Source of the DNA: Phyllobacteriaceae bacterium
GTDB lineage: Bacteria; Pseudomonadota; Alphaproteobacteria; Rhizobiales; Rhizobiaceae
Reading direction: 5' to 3'
Assembly (NCBI GenBank): GCA_024645155.1
Contig: JAHEGF010000243.1
Location: 1-5,088, forward strand
Length of the DNA: 5,088 nt
The notes beneath the pieces were generated by a model, which saw only the letters and a program-made list of their open reading frames with translations, was not told the DNA's origin and did no database searches. Numbering within the stretch: position 1 is the first letter of the stretch; the number at the start of each line of letters is the position of its first letter. Of this stretch, positions 1 through 4,735 are shown piece after piece. The position numbers and the translations under genes are program-made.

Positions 1-1
1 A

Positions 2-562
2 GACGGCAAACTCGAACGCGGAATATTCGAGGAACGGCTGCGCGGTGTCGAGGCGGTTGTACAGAACCAGGACAACCGCGAACATGATCTGCTGGATTCT
101 GACGATTACTACCAGTTCGAAGGCGGCATGGCTGCGACTGTTGAGCACCTGAAGGGTGAACGGCCGGCAATCTACCATAATGACCATTCGCGCCCGGAGC
201 GCCCGGTAATTCGCACGCTTGAAGATGAGATCGGGCGGGTGGTCCGTGCACGGGTGGTCAATCCGAAGTGGATCGATGGTGTGATGCGTCACGGTTACAA
301 GGGCGCATTCGAAATCGCAGCGACCGTCGATTACTTGTTTGCATTCTCGGCGACCACCGGTGCCGTGCGCGATCACCATTTTGACGCAGTCTACCAGGCA
401 TTCATTGGCGAAGAACGGGTGCGCGCGTTCCTGGCGGACAAGAATCCCGCGGCATTGGCCGAAATGGCGAACCGGCTTTGCGAGGCCATTGACCGGGGCC
501 TGTGGACAGCGCGTTCCAATTCCGCCAGATTCAATCTGGAGCAACTAGCGCAAATCAAATGA
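2..562 (+). CDS. cobN: Cobaltochelatase subunit CobN, C-terminal part (5' end outside window)
   Basis: The frame is open from the left edge and ends in TGA at 560-562, giving the last 186 residues of a protein that is normally well over 1,000 residues long. CobN is the large subunit of the ATP-dependent CobN-CobS-CobT complex, which inserts cobalt into hydrogenobyrinic acid a,c-diamide in the cytoplasm (family knowledge). The sequence shows the conserved C-terminal CobN block: LLDSDDYYQFEGGM (about residues 30-43 of the fragment), then SRPERPVIRTLEDEI, RARVVNPKWIDGVMRHGYKGAFEIAATVDYLF in part, and a terminal ADRGLW-like segment (here IDRGLW). The ATG at 128 is internal to this conserved block, so it is not the gene start. 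cobO follows after 16 bases on the same strand, suggesting one transcript. Magnesium-chelatase ChlH/BchH is the related family, but the DSDDYYQFEGG block and the cob neighbours favour CobN. Confidence 0.95.
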   Translation, partial: DGKLERGIFEERLRGVEAVVQNQDNREHDLLDSDDYYQFEGGMAATVEHLKGERPAIYHNDHSRPERPVIRTLEDEIGRVVRARVVNPKWIDGVMRHGYKGAFEIAATVDYLFAFSATTGAVRDHHFDAVYQAFIGEERVRAFLADKNPAALAEMANRLCEAIDRGLWTARSNSARFNLEQLAQIK

Positions 563-578
563 TTCACGGGAGAGCCGA

Positions 579-1217
579 GTGGCCGAGAAATCCGAGCGGT
601 TGAAGAATATGAGCGAAGAGGAACTGAATGCGCGTCACGCCGAAAAGATGCGCAAGAAGAAAGCCGCGCGCGACAAGATCATTGCGACCAAGACCGAGGA
701 AAAGGGTCTCGTGATCGTTCACACGGGCAAGGGCAAGGGCAAATCCACTGCAGGGTTCGGGATCGTGTTCCGCGCACTCGGTCACGGCATGAAAATCGGC
801 ATTGTACAGTTCGTAAAAGGCGCATGGGACACCGGTGAACGCCATGTACTTGAAAAGTTCCCGGATCTGGTCACCATCGAGGCGATGGGAGAGGGCTTTA
901 CCTGGGAAACGCAGGACCGGTCGCGGGATATCGCTGCCGCACGTTCTGCCTGGGAAAAAGCCAAGGCGCTTATTCTTGACGACGTTCATGACATCGTTCT
1001 GTGCGACGAACTCAATATCGTATTGCGATATGACTACTTGCCGGTTTCGGAAGTGATTGAGGTGTTAAAGCGCAAACCCGTGATGAAGCATGTCGTCATT
1101 ACGGGGCGCAACGCCAAGGAAGAACTGATCGAGTTTGCCGACCTTGTAACCGAAATGGAGATGGTCAAGCATCCGTTCCGGTCCGGTGTGAAGGCGCAAA
1201 AAGGTATCGAGTTCTAG
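579..1217 (+). CDS. cobO: Cob(I)yrinic acid a,c-diamide adenosyltransferase CobO
   Basis: This 212-residue protein belongs to the CobA/CobO/BtuR family, which transfers the 5'-deoxyadenosyl group of ATP to the reduced cobalt of corrinoids. It acts directly after cobalt insertion and cobalt reduction. The ATP-binding loop is visible as GKGKGKST at residues 50-57, in the family form GxGKGK[ST]T that differs from a standard P-loop. A hydrophobic strand ending in acidic residues, IVLCDELN, near residue 140 is the second family hallmark. A charged, lysine- and glutamate-rich N-terminal stretch of about 42 residues precedes the core, as in other CobO proteins. The GTG start at 579 is supported by GGGAGAG at 568-574, four bases upstream. 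An in-frame ATG at 609 lies inside the N-terminal stretch and is less well placed. The length is normal for the family. The gene follows cobN closely and is convergent with the transporter gene downstream. Confidence 0.95.
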   Translation: MAEKSERLKNMSEEELNARHAEKMRKKKAARDKIIATKTEEKGLVIVHTGKGKGKSTAGFGIVFRALGHGMKIGIVQFVKGAWDTGERHVLEKFPDLVTIEAMGEGFTWETQDRSRDIAAARSAWEKAKALILDDVHDIVLCDELNIVLRYDYLPVSEVIEVLKRKPVMKHVVITGRNAKEELIEFADLVTEMEMVKHPFRSGVKAQKGIEF

Positions 1218-1245
1218 GCCGGTTCCAATGTGTTTTCGTGGTGAC

Positions 1246-1294
1246 GAGGCCGGTTGACCATCGGCAATGCAGAATTCCAGGTCGAAACCGGCTC
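1246..1294. terminator. Possible hairpin between convergent genes
   Basis: Between the cobO stop and the stop codon of the oppositely oriented transporter lies an inverted repeat. GCCGGTT at 1249-1255 pairs with AACCGGC at 1286-1292, and GACC at 1256-1259 continues the stem with GGTC at 1280-1283, leaving a two-base bulge (1284-1285) and a 20-base loop. An outer G-A/T-C pairing with one bulged base is possible. Its place exactly between converging genes suits a bidirectional transcript end. No T-run follows on either strand, so it does not meet the usual definition of an intrinsic terminator and may simply be a 3'-end structure. Confidence 0.3.
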
Positions 1295-2056
1295 TTAGCC
1301 CTTATCAACAAGAAGGCGGATTGCCAGGGCCAGGCATACAAGTACGAGTAGTGGCTTGATGATGCGGGTACCGCGGCGGATGGCAAGTGACGCTCCGATA
1401 CGGGCGCCGGCAAATTGGGCGAGCCCCATGATGATGCCGGTCTTCCACAAAATGGTTCCGAAGAGTGCAAAGCCAAGGAGGCCGCCGGCGTTGGACGCGA
1501 AATTCAGAAGCTTGGTGTGTGCGGTTGCTTTCAGGATGCCGTACCCGGCAAGGCTGACGAATGCGATCATGAAGAACGAACCCGTGCCAGGGCCAAATAA
1601 TCCGTCATAGAAACCGATCACCGGAACGATAATGAGCCCAAACAGAAACGGGGTGATCTTCGCGTCTCGGTCGAGATCGCCCAGACCGCGCTTGAAACCG
1701 AAGAACAGGGCAATCGCGATCAGCATGTATGGCAATATTGTACGCAGTAAATCGCCTGGAACAATGGTCGCCAGAAGAGCGCCTGCAAAGGCGCCAGCAA
1801 AGGAAAGTACCGCCGGCCGCACCTGGCTGCGCAAATCTACGTGCCCTTTTGTTGTGTAGCTCAAGGTGGCCGATCCGGAACCAAACACCGATTGCAACTT
1901 GTTCGTACCAAGGGCGTCAACCGGTGGGAGGCCGGCAAGGAGGAGAGCGGGTACCGTGACCAGTCCGCCACCACCGGCTATGGAATCGATAAACCCGGCT
2001 GCAAATGCGGCCACGGCCAAAAACAACAAGGTTTCCAAACCCGTCTCAAACATCAT
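1295..2056 (-). CDS. TSUP-family (TauE/SafE, YfcA-like) membrane transporter
   Basis: The 253-residue protein is strongly hydrophobic, with about seven or eight likely membrane segments (roughly residues 7-30, 75-95, 104-120, 133-150, 157-177, 186-203, 206-225 and 232-250). The TSUP signatures are visible twice: GGGGLVTVPALLLAGLPP with ALGTNKL in the first half, and GFYDGLFGPGTGSFF in the second. The family moves sulfite, sulfoacetate and other small organosulfur or related anions across the inner membrane, but the substrate of a given member can rarely be told from sequence. The gene starts with two consecutive ATG codons (2056-2054 and 2053-2051), and a weak GGA-type site (ACGGAC) lies just upstream on the - strand. 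It converges with cobO and diverges from the TerB-like gene. A role linked to cobalt or cobalamin is conceivable only from its position and is not shown by the sequence. Confidence 0.9.
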   Translation of the reverse strand: MMFETGLETLLFLAVAAFAAGFIDSIAGGGGLVTVPALLLAGLPPVDALGTNKLQSVFGSGSATLSYTTKGHVDLRSQVRPAVLSFAGAFAGALLATIVPGDLLRTILPYMLIAIALFFGFKRGLGDLDRDAKITPFLFGLIIVPVIGFYDGLFGPGTGSFFMIAFVSLAGYGILKATAHTKLLNFASNAGGLLGFALFGTILWKTGIIMGLAQFAGARIGASLAIRRGTRIIKPLLVLVCLALAIRLLVDKG

Positions 2057-2120
2057 TGTTTTGTCCGTGCTGGGCAGATTTTGCGAAAGTGCACGCCGCA
2101 GAGACCATCATGACCACAAC

Positions 2121-2148
2121 GATTGCGCAAGTTTGAAATCTCATTAAC
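2121..2148 (+). promoter_or_regulatory. Weak candidate promoter for the TerB-like gene
   Basis: TTGCGC at 2121-2126 and TAACAT at 2143-2148, with a 16-base spacer, each match the sigma-70-type boxes at four of six positions. The site lies in the 143-base divergent gap between the transporter and the TerB-like gene. The first box overlaps the perfect palindrome TTGCGCAA (2121-2128), and the 8-base word TGCGCAAG recurs at 2122-2129 and 2151-2158, 29 bases apart. I saw no convincing promoter for the transporter on the other strand in this gap. Confidence 0.25.
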
Positions 2149-2199
2149 ATCATGCGCAAGCAGGATTGTCGCACAGGCAAACCATTAGGGGTGGGGACG

Positions 2200-2616
2200 A
2201 TGACCGAGTCATTTGTTGCAAAAATAATGAACCTATTTGAGGGCGATCCGGCGATCCGCAAAGTGGCAGACGATCCGGTTCTGACGGCAGAACTTCTGCT
2301 GCTTTTTCGCATGATCCTGGCAGATGGGGTCGTCCGGGAGGAAGAACTGGCGATGTTCAAGCGAATCTGCAAAGACGCCTTTGGCATCGGCGAAGAATCG
2401 TTTGGTGGCGTCGTCCGCTATCTTCATGATTTCGGTTATGAGACCACCGGTCCGCAGGCGATGTCTGTTTTTCGAGCGCTGGACGATAGAAAAAAGAAAC
2501 AGTTGTTGCGTCACATGCTCGATATCGCCAAGTCGGATGAAGAACTGAATCCCCAGGAAAAGAAACTCCTAAAGCGGACACTGGAGGTTCTCGGATACGG
2601 TGGAAGTCCGCAGTAG
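2200..2616 (+). CDS. TerB-like (tellurite-resistance TerB/DjlA-type domain) protein
   Basis: This small, soluble, helix-rich protein of 138 residues carries the features of the TerB-like domain. The first is an acidic motif, ILADGVVREEEL, at residues 39-50. A matching second motif, IAKSDEELNPQEKKLL, lies at about residues 109-124. In the family these paired acidic motifs sit in an all-helical bundle and have been linked to metal binding. No membrane segment or signal peptide is visible. The ATG at 2200 is chosen because GGGG at 2192-2195 lies four bases upstream. The in-frame ATG at 2152 would add 16 residues but has no ribosome binding site. Stand-alone TerB-like proteins are widespread in alphaproteobacteria and mostly uncharacterised, and no other ter gene is seen here, so tellurite resistance should not be assumed. 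The gene lies between two cobalamin gene blocks with its own upstream gap and is probably transcribed separately. Confidence 0.8.
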   Translation: MTESFVAKIMNLFEGDPAIRKVADDPVLTAELLLLFRMILADGVVREEELAMFKRICKDAFGIGEESFGGVVRYLHDFGYETTGPQAMSVFRALDDRKKKQLLRHMLDIAKSDEELNPQEKKLLKRTLEVLGYGGSPQ

Positions 2617-2650
2617 GCCTTGTTTCGGGAACGATATTTGCTGCAGATCG

Positions 2651-2663
2651 GGCCATTATGGCC
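2651..2663. repeat. Short inverted repeat upstream of the cbiX promoter
   Basis: GGCCAT and ATGGCC form a perfect inverted repeat around one central T. It lies 34 bases after the TerB-like stop and 10 bases before the candidate -35 box at 2674. It could be an operator or part of a weak transcript end; no T-run follows, so it is not a standard terminator. Confidence 0.35.
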
Positions 2664-2673
2664 GCGAATGCGA

Positions 2674-2703
2674 TTGACCACATCGTTCGTATTCCGCTAG
2701 ACA
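2674..2703 (+). promoter_or_regulatory. Candidate promoter of the cbiX-cobH-cobL operon
   Basis: TTGACC at 2674-2679 matches the -35 consensus at five of six positions. TAGACA at 2698-2703, 18 bases further, is a poor -10 box (three of six). Transcription would begin near 2710, immediately before the riboswitch-like leader, which is where a B12-controlled promoter is expected. That agreement in position is the main support. Confidence 0.4.
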
Positions 2704-2708
2704 CGACA

Positions 2709-2876
2709 GGTTACCGACGGTGTCCGGAATCGGACTGAGCGGAATCCGGTGCAGCCGACCCATACCGGGGGCAGGTATCCGGAACTGTCAGCATCAGATG
2801 CCTTTTGCGCAAAACGGCAGCAACGGGCGTGATTCAGCACACCTCGATGGGATTTTTGCGGGCAGTCTTGGCTGCC
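2709..2876 (+). promoter_or_regulatory. Candidate atypical cobalamin riboswitch-like leader
   Basis: The 5' half resembles the cobalamin riboswitch family in order and spacing. GGT at 2719-2721 is followed by a perfect hairpin with arms GTCCG (2722-2726) and CGGAC (2731-2735). Next come TGAGC and GGAATCCGGTG (2741-2751), matching the conserved GGAAnnCGGTG core. CCGGT (2746-2750) can pair with ACCGG (2764-2768) like stem P3. AACTGT (2783-2788) then lies 15-16 bases after CCGG, near the family position of GCAACTGT. Against this, the usual GCTGCCCCCGC is replaced by GGCAGGTATCCGG. I also cannot find a clear GCCACTG, GGGAAGG or B12 box (AGCCAGGAGACCTGCC). The closest to the last is CAGTCTTGGCTGCC at 2863-2876. 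The element precedes three corrin-pathway genes, exactly where such a switch is expected. It may be a variant, a degenerate relic, or a chance resemblance. Confidence 0.5.
2803..2814. repeat. Perfect 12-base palindrome TTTTGCGCAAAA
   Basis: The 12 bases are fully self-complementary, and flanking CC (2801-2802) and GG (2816-2817) can extend the pairing past one bulged C. The core TTGCGCAA also occurs at 2121-2128, in front of the TerB-like gene. It could be a DNA operator or a small hairpin in the leader RNA; it directly follows GCATC/GATGC, another inverted repeat at 2791-2801. Confidence 0.4.
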
Positions 2877-2945
2877 TTGCTGATTGATCGCTGTTGGCCG
2901 GCATCCGGATGCCGGTTGGACGGCGGCAAACGCGATAGGGGTGTG
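2838..2945 (+). promoter_or_regulatory. Possible Shine-Dalgarno-sequestering pairing before cbiX
   Basis: The ribosome binding site of cbiX is GGGGTG at 2938-2943, four bases before the ATG at 2948. The segment CACACCTC at 2838-2845 can form eight consecutive pairs (one G-U) with GGGGTGTG at 2938-2945, which would hide that site. The intervening RNA folds into two local hairpins (GGCAG 2861-2865 with CTGCC 2872-2876, and the palindrome at 2898-2915), which would bring the two arms together. This is a structural inference read by eye. Confidence 0.35.
2898..2915. repeat. Perfect 18-base palindrome in the cbiX leader
   Basis: CCGGCATCC is followed directly by its reverse complement GGATGCCGG. 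In RNA, the flanking TTGG on each side (2894-2897 and 2916-2919) could add four G-U wobble pairs. It ends 32 bases before the cbiX start codon. No T-run follows, so it is not a normal terminator. It may be part of the riboswitch expression platform, a structural spacer, or a protein-binding site. Confidence 0.7.
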
Positions 2946-2947
2946 AA

Positions 2948-4093
2948 ATGACCGAACAGTACGGAATCATGGTTTGCGGACATGGCAGCCGCAACCAGAA
3001 TGCGGTGCGGGAATTTGCTGTTCTTGCCGAGCGTTTGCGCGAGCGATTTCCCGACTGGCCGGTGGATTATGGATATCTCGAGTTTGCCAATCCGGTCATT
3101 CATCATGGCCTCGATGCGTTGCGCGAAAAAGGGGCGACAAAGATCCTTGCCGTACCGGGTATGCTGTTTGCCGCCGGTCACGCCAAAAATGACATTCCGT
3201 CGGTTCTGAATACCTACCAGGCGCGCCACGATGACATCACGATTACTTATGGCCGTGAGCTCGGCATTGACCTGAAAATGATCCGGGCGGCCGGAGAGCG
3301 GATACGCGAGGCATTGCGCTCGGCAGGTATCAAGGACGACGAGCCGTTGCATGACACAATGCTCGTGGTTGTCGGTCGGGGGGCGTCTGATCCCGATGCC
3401 AACTCAAACGTCACGAAAGTCATGCGCATGTTGTGGGAAGGAATGGGGTTTGGCTGGGGAGAAACCGCCTATTCGGGGGTGACGTTTCCGCTGGTCGAGC
3501 CGGGTCTCGAGCATGCAGCAAAGCTTGGCTACAAGCGCATAGTAGTGTTCCCGTATTTCCTGTTCACCGGTGTGCTGGTTAAGCGCATCTACAGCCAGAC
3601 GGATGCTGTTGCCGCGCGCAACCCGGGTATCGAGTTTATCAAGGCCGGCTATCTCAACGACCATCGGTTGGTGATCGACACTTTTGCCGACCGGGTCAGC
3701 GAGATCCTTGACGGTATGAACCTGATGAATTGCCAGATGTGCAAGTACCGGGAGCAGGTTTTGGGATTTGAGGCCGACGTCGGCCGGGCTCAGGAAAGCC
3801 ACCATCATCACGTCGAGGGGATCGGGGGCGGACTGGAAAATTGCCCATGCAATGGCGACTGCGATGCTTCCTGCCGTGACAAGGCATTTTGCGAAAAACA
3901 CGGGCTTCCGTGGACGCCGGTTCATAGCCATGCGGAACCCGGAACACTGGAGCCGGTGACCGGTCATCTCCACCACCATCACGATCATGATCATGGCAAC
4001 GACCACGACCACAGTCATGGTCATCATCACCACTCCTATCCGCAGGCGGATCATCCTTTGGGTCCCAAGTCGATGGACAAGGCGAAAGGCTGA
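2948..4093 (+). CDS. cbiX: Long-form CbiX-type sirohydrochlorin cobaltochelatase with Cys/His-rich tail
   Basis: CbiX inserts cobalt into sirohydrochlorin early in the oxygen-independent cobalamin route, in the cytoplasm. This 381-residue protein has two chelatase halves. The first (about 5-125) has CGHGSR with His12 and FAAGHAKNDIP with His78, the two expected metal-binding histidines. The second (about 136-256) starts VVVGRGASD, with Arg144 where His is expected, and has LFTGVLVKRI with no histidine at the other site, so it looks structural rather than catalytic. MNCQMCKYR (Cys262, Cys265) is the MxCxxC motif known from Bacillus megaterium CbiX, which carries a 4Fe-4S centre. A tail then has HHHH (285-288), five cysteines (299, 301, 305, 309, 315) and 14 histidines within residues 340-362. 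The ATG has GGGGTG four bases upstream. It is the first gene of the operon with cobH and cobL. A nickel or iron chelatase role (SirB- or CfbA-like) cannot be ruled out. Confidence 0.9.
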   Translation: MTEQYGIMVCGHGSRNQNAVREFAVLAERLRERFPDWPVDYGYLEFANPVIHHGLDALREKGATKILAVPGMLFAAGHAKNDIPSVLNTYQARHDDITITYGRELGIDLKMIRAAGERIREALRSAGIKDDEPLHDTMLVVVGRGASDPDANSNVTKVMRMLWEGMGFGWGETAYSGVTFPLVEPGLEHAAKLGYKRIVVFPYFLFTGVLVKRIYSQTDAVAARNPGIEFIKAGYLNDHRLVIDTFADRVSEILDGMNLMNCQMCKYREQVLGFEADVGRAQESHHHHVEGIGGGLENCPCNGDCDASCRDKAFCEKHGLPWTPVHSHAEPGTLEPVTGHLHHHHDHDHGNDHDHSHGHHHHSYPQADHPLGPKSMDKAKG

Positions 4094-4099
4094 CGAGCC

Positions 4100-4735
4100 A
4101 TGCTCGACTATGTTCGAGACCCTGCGGCAATCTACCGGCAGTCCTTTTCAGCAATCAGGGCGGAAGCGGATTTGTCACGCATGCCCAGCGGCATGGACGA
4201 AATTGCTGTCAGATTGATTCACGCCTGTGGAATGACCGATCTGGCTGACGATTTGCACTGGTCCGAAAATGCGGTCACGGCCGGCCGTTCTGCCCTGCAG
4301 GGCGGCTCTCCGGTCATATGCGATGTCGAAATGGTCAGGCGCGGCATCATCGAACGCATGCTGCCGGCGAAAAACGCACTGATATGCGAAGTCGGCTCCA
4401 AGGAGACCGCCGCCTTGGCGCAGAGGATCGGCAACACGCGGTCAGCTGCCGGCATCGAGGCCTGTCTCGGCCATCTGGAAGGCGCCGTGGTTGCCATCGG
4501 CAATGCACCGACTGCGCTTTACCACCTGCTTGAACTGATCGATTCGGGGGCGCCCAAACCGGCGCTGATCATCGGCATGCCGGTAGGGTTCGTCGGTGCG
4601 GTGGAATCAAAGCAGGAGCTTGTGTCTTATCCGCGAGGCGTACCATTCATTGTGGTCACCGGCCGGCGTGGTGGAAGTGCCATGGCTGCGGCCACGGTCA
4701 ACGCGCTGACCTCCGGGCTGGAGACATCTCCATGA
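4100..4735 (+). CDS. cobH: Precorrin-8X methylmutase CobH
   Basis: CobH moves the methyl group from C-11 to C-12 of precorrin-8X, giving hydrogenobyrinic acid, the metal-free ring that CobB amidates before CobN-CobS-CobT adds cobalt. The 211 residues are the normal length. The N-terminal YxRDPxAIYRxSF-type start is visible, as is RLIHACGM with the catalytic histidine at residue 41. Glycine-rich conserved segments NAPTALYHLLELI, IIGMPVGFVGAVESKQEL and GRRGGSAMAAATVNAL follow. The gene starts six bases after cbiX stops and overlaps cobL by ATGA, so the three are almost certainly one transcript. The ribosome binding site is weak (AAAGG at 4085-4089, inside the end of cbiX), which suggests translational coupling. 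The oxygen-independent homologue CbiC is close in sequence; the CobN and CobO neighbours favour the CobH name. Confidence 0.95.
   Translation: MLDYVRDPAAIYRQSFSAIRAEADLSRMPSGMDEIAVRLIHACGMTDLADDLHWSENAVTAGRSALQGGSPVICDVEMVRRGIIERMLPAKNALICEVGSKETAALAQRIGNTRSAAGIEACLGHLEGAVVAIGNAPTALYHLLELIDSGAPKPALIIGMPVGFVGAVESKQELVSYPRGVPFIVVTGRRGGSAMAAATVNALTSGLETSP
4720..4731 (+). promoter_or_regulatory. cobL ribosome binding site within a small inverted repeat
   Basis: GGAGA (4720-4724) and TCTCC (4727-4731) are complementary and directly abut the cobL ATG. A four-pair stem (GGAG with CTCC) around ACAT could mask the binding site until ribosomes finishing cobH open it, which would couple translation of the two genes. 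The stem is short and its stability is uncertain. Confidence 0.4.

Noticed and set aside
564..989. Open frame of 141 codons on the - strand opposite cobO
   Set aside because: It lies fully antisense to a confidently identified gene, resembles no family I know, and has no good start context.
2152..2199. Earlier in-frame ATG for the TerB-like gene
   Set aside because: There is no ribosome binding site before 2152, whereas GGGG lies four bases before the ATG at 2200, and the extra 16 residues do not look like part of the domain.
2200..2616. Tellurite-resistance operon
   Set aside because: Only one small TerB-like gene is present, without terZ, terD, terC or other ter genes, so the domain name alone does not support that function.
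2658..2738. Small open frame of 26 codons in the cbiX upstream gap
   Set aside because: It has no clear ribosome binding site, spans the candidate promoter and runs into the riboswitch-like leader, so it is unlikely to be translated as a leader peptide.
2767..2876. B12-box-like AGCCAAGACTGCC and CTGCCCCCG on the - strand
   Set aside because: They resemble conserved riboswitch pieces, but on this strand they are in the wrong order relative to any GGAAnnCGGTG core and no gene lies downstream in that direction nearby. I take them as chance or as the complement of leader pairing segments.
2834..3352. Open frame of 172 codons on the - strand across the cbiX leader and gene start
   Set aside because: It is mostly antisense to the conserved catalytic half of CbiX and shows no recognisable domain.
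3968..4033. Low-complexity CAT/CAC/GAC repeat as a possible recombination or microsatellite element
   Set aside because: It stays in frame within cbiX and encodes the histidine-rich tail, a known feature of long CbiX proteins.
3404..4054. Open frame of 216 codons on the - strand opposite cbiX
   Set aside because: Its valine- and methionine-rich start is just the complement of the CAT/CAC histidine codons of the cbiX tail. It is a shadow of that gene.
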